Assembly: GCA_018302335.1 (NCBI GenBank)
Contig: JAGVZT010000046.1
Span: forward strand, 1 to 60,743
DNA from: Candidatus Woesearchaeota archaeon
GTDB lineage: Archaea; Nanobdellota; Nanobdellia; Woesearchaeales; JAGVZT01
Length of the DNA stretch: 60,743 bases
Direction of reading: 5' to 3'
Position numbers and translations under genes: made by a program
Part shown: positions 22,197 through 31,870 of the stretch, piece by piece
How positions within the stretch are numbered: the first letter of the stretch is position 1
How the letters are laid out: each line of letters starts with the position of its first letter
Notes under the pieces: model-generated
Told to the model about the DNA's origin: nothing
What the model saw: the letters and a program-made list of their open reading frames with translations, nothing else
The model's database searches: none

Positions 22197-23996
22197 ATGG
22201 CAGAAGTCTATCTCAACGGGCGGTACGCAGGCACGGTACAGGACGCCGCGGCGTTCGCACAGCGCTTCGTGGAGCATCGTAGGAAGGGCGCCATGCCGCC
22301 GAAGGTCAACGTGCACCTCAACAAGACCGGCGACATCGAGGTGGAGACCGGCGGCGGTCGCCTCGTCAGGCCTCTCATCGTCGTGCGCGAGGGCAAACCC
22401 ATGCTCACCGAGAAGCACGTGAAGCAGCTCCAGAAGGGGGAACTGAACTGGGAGCAGCTCGTGAAGGAGGGCGTCATCGAGTACCTCGACGCTGGGGAAG
22501 AGGAAAATGCCCTCGTCGCGTTCACCGAGGAGGAGCTCTCCCCGAAGCATACCCATCTGGAGATAACGCCGCTGGCCATCATCGGGCTGTGCACTTCCCT
22601 GGTGCCCTACGCGAACTTCTCTCCCCCGGCGAGAGTGAACATGGGCTCCAAGAACCAGAAGCAGGCCGTCGGCCTCTACGTGAGCAATTTTCACCTGCGC
22701 ACCGACATGGACGTCAATATCCTGAACACCCCCCAGACCCCGCTGGTGCGCAGCATCATGCACTCCATCTCCGAATACGACAAGCATCCCGCCGGCCAGA
22801 ACGTCGTGGTGGCGGTGATGAGCTACCAGGGCTACAACATGGAGGACGCCATCGTCCTGAACAAGTCAAGCCTGGAGCGCGGCTTCGGCCGCAGCACGTA
22901 TTTCCGGCCCCTGAAGGCCGAGGAGCTGCGCTACTCGGGCGGCCTCGTGGATGAGATTGGCATCCCGGACAAGGACGTCAAAGGATACAAGAGCGAGCAC
23001 GACTACCGCTACCTTGAGCAGGATGGCATCATCTTCCCCGAGGCCCAGGTGAAGGAGGGCGACATCGCCATCGGGAAGACCTCGCCGCCCAGGTTCCTGA
23101 GCAGCATCGACCAGTACAATCTCTCCCTGGACACGAGACGCGAGAGCAGCGTCGGACTTTCGCACGGAGAAGAGGGCATCGTGGACCTCATCCTGCTCAC
23201 CGAGAACGCAGAGGGCAACCGCCTCGTCAAGGTCAAGGTCCGTGACACCAGACTACCGGAGATAGGGGACAAGTTCACCTCGCGTCACGGACAGAAGGGC
23301 GTGGTCGGCCTCATCGTGCCGGAGGCGGACATGCCCTTCAGCGCCAGCGGCATCATCCCGGACATCATCTTCTCTCCGCACGGCATCCCTTCGAGGATGA
23401 CCATCTCACATCTCATCGAGATGCTCGCCGGCAAGGTCGGGGCCCTGAAGGCCGACTTCGTGGATGGCACGATATTCAGCGCCGAGCCTGAGGACCGGCT
23501 GCGCCAGGAGCTGCTTCGCCTGGGCTTCCGGGAGAACGGCGTCGAGATGATGTACAACGGCCACAGCGGAGAGGCGTACCAGGCCAAGATATTCATCGGC
23601 GATATGTACTACCTGAAGCTCAAGCACATGGTCGCGAACAAGATACACGCGCGCGCCAGGGGCCCCATCCAGCTGCTCACCAGGCAGCCGACCGAGGGCC
23701 GCGCCAAGGAGGGCGGCCTTCGCCTGGGAGAGATGGAGAAGGACACCTTCGTCGCCCACGGGGCGTCGCTCCTCCTGAAGGAGCGCTTCGACTCCGACCG
23801 CACCGTCATCCCCATCTGCGAGGAATGTGGGATGGTCGCGGTGCACGACGCGTACAGGAACAAGTCCTACTGCGTCACGTGCGGCGAGGGGGCGCAGATT
23901 GACTTCATCGAGATTAGCTACGCGTTCAAGCTCATCATGGACGAGATGAAGAGCCTGTGCATCTACCCCAAGCTGGTGCTCAAGAGGAAGTGGTGA
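22197..23996 (+). CDS. rpoB1: RNA polymerase subunit B' (C-terminal half of Rpb2)
   Basis: A 599-residue protein with the hybrid-binding and wall regions: SYQGYNMEDAIVLNKSSLER, GDKFTSRHGQKGVVGLIVPE, MTISHLIEMLAGKVGAL and the C-terminal RQPTEGRAKEGGLRLGEME clamp/anchor segment. The zinc-binding CEECGMVAVHDAYRNKSYCVTCG lies near residue 545. Forms the catalytic centre together with A'. Confidence 0.97.
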   Translation: MAEVYLNGRYAGTVQDAAAFAQRFVEHRRKGAMPPKVNVHLNKTGDIEVETGGGRLVRPLIVVREGKPMLTEKHVKQLQKGELNWEQLVKEGVIEYLDAGEEENALVAFTEEELSPKHTHLEITPLAIIGLCTSLVPYANFSPPARVNMGSKNQKQAVGLYVSNFHLRTDMDVNILNTPQTPLVRSIMHSISEYDKHPAGQNVVVAVMSYQGYNMEDAIVLNKSSLERGFGRSTYFRPLKAEELRYSGGLVDEIGIPDKDVKGYKSEHDYRYLEQDGIIFPEAQVKEGDIAIGKTSPPRFLSSIDQYNLSLDTRRESSVGLSHGEEGIVDLILLTENAEGNRLVKVKVRDTRLPEIGDKFTSRHGQKGVVGLIVPEADMPFSASGIIPDIIFSPHGIPSRMTISHLIEMLAGKVGALKADFVDGTIFSAEPEDRLRQELLRLGFRENGVEMMYNGHSGEAYQAKIFIGDMYYLKLKHMVANKIHARARGPIQLLTRQPTEGRAKEGGLRLGEMEKDTFVAHGASLLLKERFDSDRTVIPICEECGMVAVHDAYRNKSYCVTCGEGAQIDFIEISYAFKLIMDEMKSLCIYPKLVLKRKW

Positions 23997-23997
23997 C

Positions 23998-26571
23998 ATG
24001 GAATACGAAGGCGTCATCAGCAAGAAAGTCGGCAAGGTCGCGTTCGGAGTCCTGAGCCCCACTATCATCAAGAAGATGGCCTCCGCGAAGATCGTGACGC
24101 CAGAGCTCTATGACAAGGAGGGCTATCCTGTCGACGGCGGCCTCATGGACATCCGCCTTGGCGTCATCGACCCCGGGCTCAGGTGCAAGACCTGCGGCGG
24201 CAAGATCAAGGAGTGCGTGGGCCACTTCGGGTACATCGCGCTCGCCCGCCCCGTCGTCCACCTCAAGTTCGTCCCCACCCTGCTCCGCGTCCTCCGCGGC
24301 ACGTGCAGGGAATGCTCGCGCGTCCTCCTCCCCCAGGCAGACATCAAGAAGGCGCAGGAGGAGATGGAAGCAGGGTTCCTGGACGGCGGCGTCGAGGGGA
24401 AGCGGGATGCCCTGCACACCATCAAGAAGCGCATCAAGAACTCCGGGAAGTGCCCCCACTGCAAGGCTGTGCAGATGAAGGTCATGATCGAGAAGCCCAC
24501 CTCGTTCACCGAGAACGAGAAGCGCATCAATCCCATCGAGTTGCGCGCCCGGCTCGAGAAGATTCCGGACGACGACTGCGAGGTCCTGGGGCTCAGCGCG
24601 AAGGCCGTGCGCCCGGAATGGCTGGTGCTCACCGTGCTGCCCATCCCTCCGGTGCCGATGCGGCCGAGCATCACCCTGGAGACCGGGGAGCGGAGCGAGG
24701 ACGACCTCACCCACAAGCTGGGCGATATCGTGCGCATCAACCAGCGGCTCTTCGAGAACATCAACGCCGGCGCTCCGGAAATCATCATCGAGGACCTCTG
24801 GGACCTCCTGCAGTACCACGTCACGACGTTCTTCGACAACAGCGTCCCGCAGCTTCCTCCGGCCCGGCACCGCAGCGGCCAGCCGCTCAAGACGCTGACC
24901 GAGCGCATCAAGAGCAAGCAGGGCCGCATCCGGCACAACCTCGCGGGCAAGCGTACCAACTTCTCCGCGCGCACCGTCATCTCGCCGGACCCGATGATTA
25001 ACCTCAACGAGGTCGGCGTCCCGAGCATCATCGCCATGAAGCTCACCGTGCCCGAGCGCGTGACGCCCTGGAACACGGAGTACCTCCGGGCGTTCGTGGA
25101 GCGCGGCCCGAAGAAGTACCCCGGCGCGAACTACGTCGTCCGGCCCGACGGAAAGAAGAAGAAAATCACCGATGAGACGCAGGAGCAGCTCCTTGAGGAG
25201 CTCCAGCCAGGCTACGTGGTGGAACGGCATCTCCTGGAGGGAGACATCGCCATCTTCAACCGCCAGCCCTCGCTGCACCGGATGAGCATGATGTGCCATC
25301 GCGTCCGCGTGCTGCCGTACAAGACCCTGCGACTGAACCCAGCGGTATGCCACCCGTACAACGCGGACTTCGACGGGGATGAGATGAATCTGCACATCCC
25401 GCAGACCGAGGAGGCGCGAGCCGAGGCGGAGATTCTCATGGAGGTCTCCACCCAGCTCATCTCGCCGAGATACGGGCTGAACGTCATCGGATGCATCCAG
25501 GATGCCATCAGCGGCAACTATCTGCTCACGAGGTCGCTGTCGTACTCCTTTGAGGACGCCGTCCAGCTGCTCGCCAGGGTCGGCATCGAGGACTTCTCCC
25601 GCCTCCCCCGGAAGAAGGAAGTGAGCGGAAAGGAGGTCTTCAGCGCCCTGCTGCCACCGGACTTCAATTTCACGGGCGCCGCCAGGAAAGGCGAGGCGGT
25701 CATCATCCGCGGCGGCAAGCTCACCGAGGGCGTGATGGACCGTCAGAACCTCGGTGAGGGGTCTGGACTGATGTTCCGGAACTTCCACAGGCGCTACGGC
25801 GCGCAGCAGACCCTGGAGCTCATCGGCAACATCTTCCGCCTTGGCAACTTCGTGCTGCTCGACCACGGCTTTTCAACGGCCATCAGCGACACGGACCTGC
25901 CGCAGGAAGCGAAGGAGCAGATACAGCACATTCTCGAGGAGGCCCACCGCGAGGTGGAGGAGCTCATCGTCCTCTTCCGTCAGGACAAGCTGGAAATCCT
26001 CCCCGGCCGGACGCGCAGGGAGACCCTGGAGTTGAAGGTTCTGGAGACCCTGAATAAGGCAAGGAACAGCACGGGCAAGGTGGTGAGCGATTCCACCCAT
26101 CGGGAGACTGCGACGCACGTGATGGCCATTTCCGGCTCCAGGGGCAATTTCCTCAATCTTGCCCAGATGGCAGCCTGCGTCGGACAGCAGGCCATGCGCG
26201 GACGGCGCATCGACCGCGGCTACGTGGACCGGACGCTGTCCGCGTTCGGACGAGACGACCTCACTCCCGCGGCCAGAGGCTTCATTCGAAGCGGCTTCAA
26301 GGGAGGGATGAACCCCTCGGAGTTCTTCTTCGGCTCCATGACCGGAAGAGACTCCCTGATGGACACCGCTCTCAGGACGCCGAAGAGCGGGTACCTCTAC
26401 CGCAGGCTGGCGAACGCCATGCAGGACCTGCGCGTCGAGTATGACGGCACCGTCCGGGACGCGGCCGGAAAGATTATCCAGCTTGTCTATGGAGAGGACG
26501 GCATCGACGTCTCGAAGTCCGAGAAAGGTGTGCTGGATGTGAAGAAGATCATCGCGGAGGTGATTGAATGA
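23998..26571 (+). CDS. rpoA1: RNA polymerase subunit A' (N-terminal part of Rpb1)
   Basis: An 857-residue largest-subunit fragment. Zinc motifs [17 protein letters not shown] and CRECS...CPHCK are in the N-terminal clamp; [15 protein letters not shown] near residue 453 holds the three catalytic aspartates that bind Mg2+. The bridge-helix region follows at [20 protein letters not shown]. Its stop overlaps the A'' start as ATGA. Length is within the usual range for archaeal A'. Confidence 0.97.
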   Translation: MEYEGVISKKVGKVAFGVLSPTIIKKMASAKIVTPELYDKEGYPVDGGLMDIRLGVIDPGLRCKTCGGKIKECVGHFGYIALARPVVHLKFVPTLLRVLRGTCRECSRVLLPQADIKKAQEEMEAGFLDGGVEGKRDALHTIKKRIKNSGKCPHCKAVQMKVMIEKPTSFTENEKRINPIELRARLEKIPDDDCEVLGLSAKAVRPEWLVLTVLPIPPVPMRPSITLETGERSEDDLTHKLGDIVRINQRLFENINAGAPEIIIEDLWDLLQYHVTTFFDNSVPQLPPARHRSGQPLKTLTERIKSKQGRIRHNLAGKRTNFSARTVISPDPMINLNEVGVPSIIAMKLTVPERVTPWNTEYLRAFVERGPKKYPGANYVVRPDGKKKKITDETQEQLLEELQPGYVVERHLLEGDIAIFNRQPSLHRMSMMCHRVRVLPYKTLRLNPAVCHPYNADFDGDEMNLHIPQTEEARAEAEILMEVSTQLISPRYGLNVIGCIQDAISGNYLLTRSLSYSFEDAVQLLARVGIEDFSRLPRKKEVSGKEVFSALLPPDFNFTGAARKGEAVIIRGGKLTEGVMDRQNLGEGSGLMFRNFHRRYGAQQTLELIGNIFRLGNFVLLDHGFSTAISDTDLPQEAKEQIQHILEEAHREVEELIVLFRQDKLEILPGRTRRETLELKVLETLNKARNSTGKVVSDSTHRETATHVMAISGSRGNFLNLAQMAACVGQQAMRGRRIDRGYVDRTLSAFGRDDLTPAARGFIRSGFKGGMNPSEFFFGSMTGRDSLMDTALRTPKSGYLYRRLANAMQDLRVEYDGTVRDAAGKIIQLVYGEDGIDVSKSEKGVLDVKKIIAEVIE

Positions 26572-27701
26572 AACTTCCCTCCGACCTGAGGAAAGAGTAC
26601 GCCCAACGCCTGCCAGAGAGCGTTATCAAGAGCCTTGAGGAGGAGTTGCCTGACAAGATAGCGCAGGCAAAGGTCGAGAAGATACTCCAACGCACGGTTG
26701 AGGAATACGAGCGGATGCTTGTCGAGGCCGGAGAGTGCGTGGGACTGGTCGCCGCGGAGAGCATCGGAGAGCCGGGCACCCAGATGACCCTGGACACCTT
26801 CCACTTCGCGGGAGTCTCGGAGATGAACGTCACCGTCGGGCTTCCTCGCATCATTGAGATCCTGGATGCGAAGAAGAACATCACCACTCCCATGATGGAG
26901 ATCTACCTCAAGGAGCCGTACAGCAAGGGGAAGGACATCCGGCAGAAGGCGCTTGCCATCAAGGAGACACGCCTCGGGGAGATTGTCAAGAAGTTCGTCA
27001 TCAATCCCATGGAGCTGCGGATGGACATCACCCTTGACACCGAGAGGCTCACCGAACTCGAGATGAGCCCGGCCGACCTGAAGAAGGGGCTCAAGCAGGC
27101 CTTCAAGCAGTTCAACGTCGAGGCCGAGGGGGACCTGGTGGTCATCAAGGGAGGCCGCGGGAAGGCTGACCTCAAGGACCTCTACCGGGTGAAGGAGAAG
27201 TTGCGACAGGCCTTCATCAAGGGGGTGAAGGGTGTCAAGCAGGTGCTGCCCATCAAGAAGGGCGAAGAGTTCATCATTGTCACCGCGGGCACCAACCTCC
27301 GGACGGTGCTGGCCCTCGACTTCGTCGACATGACGCGGACCATCTCCAATGACATCCATGAGGTAGCCGAGGTGCTCGGCATCGAGGCAGCGCGCCAGGT
27401 CATCATGAACGAGGTCCTCAAGGTCATCGACACCCAGGGGCTGAATGTCGACGCGAGGCACATCATGCTCGTCGCCGACACGATGTGCGTCCTCGGAGCC
27501 ATCAAGGGGATCACCCGCTATGGCGTCGTCCAGGAGAAGAGCAGCGCGCTCGCCCGCGCCAGCTTCGAGACCCCCATCAGGCACCTCGTGCGCGCCGCGG
27601 TCATCGGAGAGGAGGATCTGCTCACGTCCGTGGTGGAAAATGTCATGCTGAACCAGCCAGTGCCGGTCGGGACCGGGCTGCCGAAACTCGTCGCAAAATG
27701 A
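26568..27701 (+). CDS. rpoA2: RNA polymerase subunit A'' (C-terminal part of Rpb1)
   Basis: A 377-residue protein with the trigger-loop region [31 protein letters not shown] and the jaw. It completes the largest subunit with A'. The stop codon overlaps the next ATG (ATGA), indicating translational coupling along the operon. Confidence 0.96.
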   Translation: MKLPSDLRKEYAQRLPESVIKSLEEELPDKIAQAKVEKILQRTVEEYERMLVEAGECVGLVAAESIGEPGTQMTLDTFHFAGVSEMNVTVGLPRIIEILDAKKNITTPMMEIYLKEPYSKGKDIRQKALAIKETRLGEIVKKFVINPMELRMDITLDTERLTELEMSPADLKKGLKQAFKQFNVEAEGDLVVIKGGRGKADLKDLYRVKEKLRQAFIKGVKGVKQVLPIKKGEEFIIVTAGTNLRTVLALDFVDMTRTISNDIHEVAEVLGIEAARQVIMNEVLKVIDTQGLNVDARHIMLVADTMCVLGAIKGITRYGVVQEKSSALARASFETPIRHLVRAAVIGEEDLLTSVVENVMLNQPVPVGTGLPKLVAK

Positions 27702-27970
27702 AATCCACAGAGCTAGAGACGGAAATCAAGGGGTACCGCAAGCAGGACAAGCTGTGCTTCGGCATCAGGGAGACAAAGGAGCTCCTCACCCAGGGACAGC
27801 TGAGCAAGGTGTACCTCGCGGCGAACTGCCCTGACGGGACAAAGAGCGACCTCGTGCACTTCGGCAAGCTCGCCCAGGTGCCGGTGGAGACGCTCCAAGT
27901 GCCGAGCGATGAGCTGGGCGTCATCTGCAAGCGGCAGCACACCATCCTGGTGCTGGGCCTGCGAAAGTGA
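27698..27970 (+). CDS. rpl30e: Ribosomal protein eL30-like (L7Ae family)
   Basis: A 90-residue L7Ae/L30e fold protein ([49 protein letters not shown]). The gene always follows rpoA'' in this archaeal operon type and is annotated L30e. It is expected to bind a kink-turn in 23S rRNA. It overlaps rpoA'' and nusA by four bases each. Confidence 0.88.
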   Translation: MKSTELETEIKGYRKQDKLCFGIRETKELLTQGQLSKVYLAANCPDGTKSDLVHFGKLAQVPVETLQVPSDELGVICKRQHTILVLGLRK

Positions 27971-28380
27971 GCCGCGTCCGATTCGACACGTCGCTGATGC
28001 AGGCCATGGCCCTCTTCGAGCAGACGACCGGCGCGAAACTCAAGGACTGCATCCAGGCCGGCGACGCGCTTCTTTTCGTGGTGGAGCCGCAGGAGATGGG
28101 CCGCGCCCTCGGGAAGAACGCCCAGAAGCTCCACCAGCTTCGCTCGCTTTTTAAGCGAAAGATTAAAATACTGGAATTTGACCCCGACGTTGCGCAGTTC
28201 GTGCGGAATCTCCTCTACCCGCTGCGGCCGAGGGAGGTGGCCATCCACGAAGACGTGGTGGTCATCGACGGCGGCGACCCGGAGACCCGCGGCCGCATCA
28301 TCGGCACGGGGCACCGGAATCTCCGGGAGCAGGAGGAGATAGTGCAGCGGCACTTCCCTGTGCGGCTGAAGGTTGTGTGA
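27967..28380 (+). CDS. nusA: NusA-like KH-domain protein
   Basis: A 137-residue protein consisting of two KH domains without the bacterial NusA N-terminal domain, as is normal in archaea ([37 protein letters not shown]). Likely an RNA-binding transcription factor linked to elongation or termination. Starts at GTG 27967, overlapping the L30e stop as GTGA. Confidence 0.88.
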   Translation: MSRVRFDTSLMQAMALFEQTTGAKLKDCIQAGDALLFVVEPQEMGRALGKNAQKLHQLRSLFKRKIKILEFDPDVAQFVRNLLYPLRPREVAIHEDVVVIDGGDPETRGRIIGTGHRNLREQEEIVQRHFPVRLKVV

Positions 28381-28381
28381 C

Positions 28382-28819
28382 ATGGCGAAGAAGGCATACG
28401 GAATGCATGCGGGCGGCAAACTCCAAGCGAGGAGGCACAAGTTCCTCTGGAGCGACCCCTACTACAAGCGCCGCGTGCTGCGGCTCAAGAAGAAGAGCGA
28501 CCCGCTCGGGGGCGCATCGCAGGCCAAGGGCATCGTCATCGAGAAGACCCAGCTGGAAGCCAAGCAGCCGCACTCCGGGATGCGGAAGTGCGTCCGCGTG
28601 CAGCTCACCAAGAACGGCCGGCAGGTCACGGCATTCTGCCCGGGCGACGGGGCAATCAAGATGATTGACGAGCACGACGAGGTGCTCATCGAATGCATCG
28701 GCGGGAACAAGGGGCGCGCCAAGGGCGACATCCCCGGCGTCCGGTGGCAGGTCATCCATGTGAACGACCAGAGCCTCCAGGCCCTCCTCTCCGGCAAGCT
28801 GGAGAAGGCACGGCGCTGA
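28382..28819 (+). CDS. rps12: Small ribosomal subunit protein uS12
   Basis: A 145-residue archaeal S12 ([59 protein letters not shown]). It acts at the decoding centre. In most archaea with this operon uS7, EF-2 and EF-1A follow; here the next gene is an unknown, so the str part of the cluster has been separated. ATG 28382 follows the nusA stop by one base. Confidence 0.96.
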   Translation: MAKKAYGMHAGGKLQARRHKFLWSDPYYKRRVLRLKKKSDPLGGASQAKGIVIEKTQLEAKQPHSGMRKCVRVQLTKNGRQVTAFCPGDGAIKMIDEHDEVLIECIGGNKGRAKGDIPGVRWQVIHVNDQSLQALLSGKLEKARR

Positions 28820-28845
28820 GCCGCTTAAAAACCCTGTTGAAGCCA

Positions 28846-28915
28846 CAACATTTAAAAAGGCAGGGGGGTTCCGCTTATCACTGGCGTTTCTTGCGCCTAT
28901 GGAGCTATTCTCCTC
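28846..28915 (+). promoter_or_regulatory. Promoter and leader of the 28916 gene
   Basis: TATA box CATTTAAAAAGG centred at 28853; the predicted start near 28879 leaves a leader of about 37 nt. A 16-codon upstream frame begins at 28899 and overlaps the gene start, possibly incidental. Nothing else is seen between 28820 and 28915. Confidence 0.5.
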
Positions 28916-29245
28916 ATGTCGACCGAACTTATTGATTTCAGCAAGCCGATGATTGTGTTGCGCGTCGGTGAGAAGCTGCGGAAGCCATACCACAAGAAGC
29001 CTTTCATCTACATCGACAAGAGCACTCTGGGCTCCGAGAAGCACTTCGTCACCTTCCTGAACGACGAGTCCCGGAGCTGGGACAACGGCACCTACATCCT
29101 CAAGGCAGCGCGGCAGGGAGACACTCTTCAGGCCCCGACGTTCGCCTTCGCGCAGTTCCAGCGCGAGGATGGCAAGGTGCGCGCCCTGCAGAATGGCAAC
29201 GGCCAGTACCTCTGCTGGGAGTTCTTCCGGAGGAAACAGCCATGA
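28916..29245 (+). CDS. Unknown protein, 109 residues
   Basis: A soluble, moderately basic protein without signal or membrane segment: begins MSTELIDFSKPMIVLRVGEK and contains KKPFIYIDKSTLGSEKHFVTF and a C-terminal GQYLCWEFFRRKQP. Alternating hydrophobic residues suggest mostly beta structure. I do not recognise the family. It overlaps the next tiny gene by ATGA, so the two are probably co-translated. Confidence 0.55.
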   Translation: MSTELIDFSKPMIVLRVGEKLRKPYHKKPFIYIDKSTLGSEKHFVTFLNDESRSWDNGTYILKAARQGDTLQAPTFAFAQFQREDGKVRALQNGNGQYLCWEFFRRKQP

Positions 29246-29409
29246 GCGTTGAGGACCCGACAAGGAAGCTGAAGCAGGTCGAGCATCGCATCTCCATCCT
29301 CGAGTGGGATGCGGAGATGAACCAGATTCATCCCTTCCGATTGCACCAGCTCAAGGAGCTGAAGGCCGAGGCCGCGCAGCTTCGCGAGCAGTGCGAGAAG
29401 ACGGAGTAG
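29242..29409 (+). CDS. Small coiled-coil protein, 55 residues
   Basis: Too short for the ORF track. ATG 29242 overlaps the previous stop (ATGA) and follows GGAGGAAAC. The product, beginning MSVEDPTRKLKQVEHRISIL, is one long charged amphipathic helix ending in EQCEKTE, suggesting a coiled coil, perhaps with the preceding protein. Function unknown. Confidence 0.55.
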   Translation: MSVEDPTRKLKQVEHRISILEWDAEMNQIHPFRLHQLKELKAEAAQLREQCEKTE

Positions 29410-29410
29410 C

Positions 29411-29462
29411 GTTCCGCGTCGTCTCGCAGTCATGACGATGATGCTCAGCAGTGCGGCCGACA
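29411..29462. repeat. GGCCG-capped palindrome, partial copy 6
   Basis: Contains CGTCGTCTCGCAGTC (the TCTCGC core) and ends CAGCAGTGCGGCCGA. Only one cap is clear. Confidence 0.4.
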
Positions 29463-29487
29463 CTCTTTCTGTCCGCGGCGCAGTAAG

Positions 29488-29589
29488 TTTTAAATATCCA
29501 CTCCGTGGCTGATGGCAGAATCAGAGGGGAAACTCAATGTGGTGCGATATCCTGTGCTACGTATAGTTCTCTCCTCCTGAGGTGAGTCC
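29488..29589 (+). promoter_or_regulatory. Promoter and leader of the adhesin operon
   Basis: TATA GTTTTAAATATC centred at 29493, giving a leader of about 70 nt, and a Shine-Dalgarno GAGGTGA at 29579-29585 before ATG 29590. This is one of the few genes here with a real leader. Confidence 0.6.
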
Positions 29590-31869
29590 ATGAGATTCTT
29601 CGCGCTGCTGCTGGTCGTCCTCGTGCTGCACAGTCTCGCCGCAGGCGCTCTGAGCGTCACCCTGAGCGACCAGGGCACCGGGGTGAAGAGCATCTCCTCG
29701 GGCACGCTGCTCACCACCGGGAATCTCACGGTGCTCATCTATGAGGCTCTCTCTGGTGGGGATCCCATCTACAATGAAACGTTCAACGCCATCGTGAACG
29801 GCAGCTGGAACGTGGTGCTCGGCGGGGGCTCCACCGCCCTCAATCTGGAGTTCGGGAGGGACTACTACAAGGACTACGCCATCAACGGCGAGGATGCGAC
29901 CTTCGCGAACGCATCTGGAGACCCCGTGGACCGGCAGCTGTTCTTCTCGCCGCTCGGGGACGTCGGGAGCACCGTCTTGCTGAGGAGCGACAGCACCGCG
30001 CTGGGAGACTACAACGCCACGCACGTCAACTTCGGCATCAACTCGACGACCGGAACGCTGGCGGACAACACGATTACGTATGCCACCGTGTGCGGCGGGA
30101 ATTTCAACAGGGCCACCGGCAACTACGATACAATAGCAGGGGGAATCCAGAATGTCGCGCAGGGAGGCTACGGCGCAGTGGGCGGCGGCGCCTATAACAA
30201 CGCTTCTGACTTGTACGCGGTAATCTCCGGCGGCGACAACAACCTCGCACAAGGGGAGGCGAGTTCGGTTGCCGGAGGCAGGCTCAATGTAGTCACTGCC
30301 GACCTCAGCTCCGTGGGCGGCGGATTTGCCAATCGCGCGACGGGAGCGGGGAGCACTGTAGCAGGGGGCTACCAGAGCACCGCGACAGGCCTGTACTCTG
30401 CAATCGGTGGAGGGCTGAGCAACAACGCCTCCAATACCCACGCGGCCATCGCGGGCGGCGAGGGCAACAACGCCACCGCGACGTACACCTTCATCGGGAG
30501 CGGCTACCAGAACGTCGTGAACGGCTCGTACGGCGTCGTTGGGGGCGGCTACCGCAACAGCGCGAAGGGCTCCTGGGCGACGGTCTCCGGAGGCACCCAA
30601 AACAACGCCTCGAAGGACTCCTCCACCGTCGGAGGAGGAGACCGGAACCACGCGAGCGGCACCGCAGCGACCATTTCAGGAGGCGCGCTGAACCTGGCGA
30701 ACGGCTCATACTCCGCGATAGGGGGGGGTGGGTCAAACGCTGCTGGCGGATACTCCTCCAGCATAGGTGGAGGGCTCTCCAACGCAGCGCGCAGCGACTA
30801 CTCCTCAATCGGCGGCGGGGCCTACAACAACGCCTCCAACAGTTACGCGACGGTCGCTGGCGGCGACTCGAACATCGCGAGCGGCGCGCGTTCCTTTGTG
30901 GGTGGTGGGCTCACGAACACCGCGAGCGGCGAAGGGTCCTCGGTGGGCGGTGGATCAGGTAACACAGCGAGCGGTATTAATGGCCCTTCGGTTGGTGGTG
31001 GTTATTCAAACACCGCCTCGGGAGCCTCCGCAAGTGTGGCCGCAGGATATCAAAATATTGCCCATTACTCCTTTGTGGGTGGTGGATACGGGAATGACGC
31101 ATATGGCAATTACGCAGCCATCTCCGGCGGGGCCTCCAACAACGCCTCGGGAATCTACGCAGCAGCAAGCGGAGGCTCCTCGAATCGCGCACGTGGGGAT
31201 TACTCTCTGGTGGGGGGACTACTCATGGAGCTCACAGCCTCTGCGGACCGCTCATTCCTGTGGGGGTACAATACCTCGATGGTGTCCTTCGACGACGCCG
31301 ACTCGTTCATCGTGTTCGACTCGAACTTCCAGGTGCGGAACAGCACGAAGGGTTACAGCCTCGTGGTGAACCGCACCACGGGCAACGTGGGCATCGGCAC
31401 CGCCGCGGCGGGCGAACGTCTGAGCGTCTCCGGCCGCATCAACGCCTCGGGCTCCATCACGGGCAACTCCGGCCTCGATTACGCCGAGCGGTTCCCGGCG
31501 AGCAGCCACCTCAGCGCTGGAGATGTGGTGGTGATTGACACGCAACTCGAGGAGTCCGTGCACCAGTCGAGCAGGCCCTACGACACCACGGTCGCGGGAG
31601 TCGTCTCGACCGAGGCCGCATTCATGATAGGCAGCGGCGGCACGCCCATCGCCCTTGCCGGCCGCGTCCCGGTCAAGGTGACGGACGAGAACGGCGCGAT
31701 TGCCACCGGAGACCTGCTCACCACGAGTTCGGTGCCGGGCCATGCGATGCGGTGCGACATCTCCACGCAGGAGGGCAAGCTGCGCTGCTTCGGCGCGGTG
31801 CTCGGCAAGGCGATGGAGCCCTGCGCGGCGAGGCGCTGCGTCATCACCGCCCTGGTCAGCCTGCAGTGA
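29590..31869 (+). CDS. Secreted adhesin-like protein with YadA-head-type repeats
   Basis: A 759-residue protein with an N-terminal signal peptide (about 1-19). Residues ~160-560 are about 26 tandem 15-residue repeats of the form SxVGGGxxNxASGxY, the left-handed beta-roll motif of trimeric autotransporter heads. Many repeats carry NNAS or NxT sequons that could be N-glycosylated. From about residue 600 comes a GNVGIGT segment, then DYAERFPASSHLSAGDVVVID and VAGVVSTEA...GRVPVKVTDENG...GDLLTTSSVPGHAM, a C-terminal domain I know from many bacterial, CPR and archaeal surface proteins. No outer-membrane anchor exists here, so attachment must differ from bacterial YadA. The next gene encodes an anchored surface protein. 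Confidence 0.8.
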   Translation: MRFFALLLVVLVLHSLAAGALSVTLSDQGTGVKSISSGTLLTTGNLTVLIYEALSGGDPIYNETFNAIVNGSWNVVLGGGSTALNLEFGRDYYKDYAINGEDATFANASGDPVDRQLFFSPLGDVGSTVLLRSDSTALGDYNATHVNFGINSTTGTLADNTITYATVCGGNFNRATGNYDTIAGGIQNVAQGGYGAVGGGAYNNASDLYAVISGGDNNLAQGEASSVAGGRLNVVTADLSSVGGGFANRATGAGSTVAGGYQSTATGLYSAIGGGLSNNASNTHAAIAGGEGNNATATYTFIGSGYQNVVNGSYGVVGGGYRNSAKGSWATVSGGTQNNASKDSSTVGGGDRNHASGTAATISGGALNLANGSYSAIGGGGSNAAGGYSSSIGGGLSNAARSDYSSIGGGAYNNASNSYATVAGGDSNIASGARSFVGGGLTNTASGEGSSVGGGSGNTASGINGPSVGGGYSNTASGASASVAAGYQNIAHYSFVGGGYGNDAYGNYAAISGGASNNASGIYAAASGGSSNRARGDYSLVGGLLMELTASADRSFLWGYNTSMVSFDDADSFIVFDSNFQVRNSTKGYSLVVNRTTGNVGIGTAAAGERLSVSGRINASGSITGNSGLDYAERFPASSHLSAGDVVVIDTQLEESVHQSSRPYDTTVAGVVSTEAAFMIGSGGTPIALAGRVPVKVTDENGAIATGDLLTTSSVPGHAMRCDISTQEGKLRCFGAVLGKAMEPCAARRCVITALVSLQ
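30075..31215 (+). repeat. Array of 45-bp coding repeats (15-residue beta-roll units)
   Basis: About 26 imperfect units at 15-codon spacing inside the adhesin, typical unit GGCGGxGGCxxxAACAACGCC. Similarity at DNA level is moderate; protein pattern is strict. Confidence 0.8.
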
Positions 31870-31870
31870 G

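Noticed and set aside
28899-28949. 16-codon upstream ORF regulating the 28916 gene
   Set aside because: It has no ribosome site and overlaps only by chance as far as can be seen; mentioned only within the leader entry.
30075-31215. CRISPR array
   Set aside because: The regular 45-bp periodicity is a coding repeat in one open frame, with no constant repeat/variable spacer pattern. No other CRISPR-like array is visible.
31700-31870. N-terminal extension of the PGF-pre-PGF protein in the track ORF
   Set aside because: The extension lies in another frame of the adhesin gene, and a signal peptide begins at ATG 31871.
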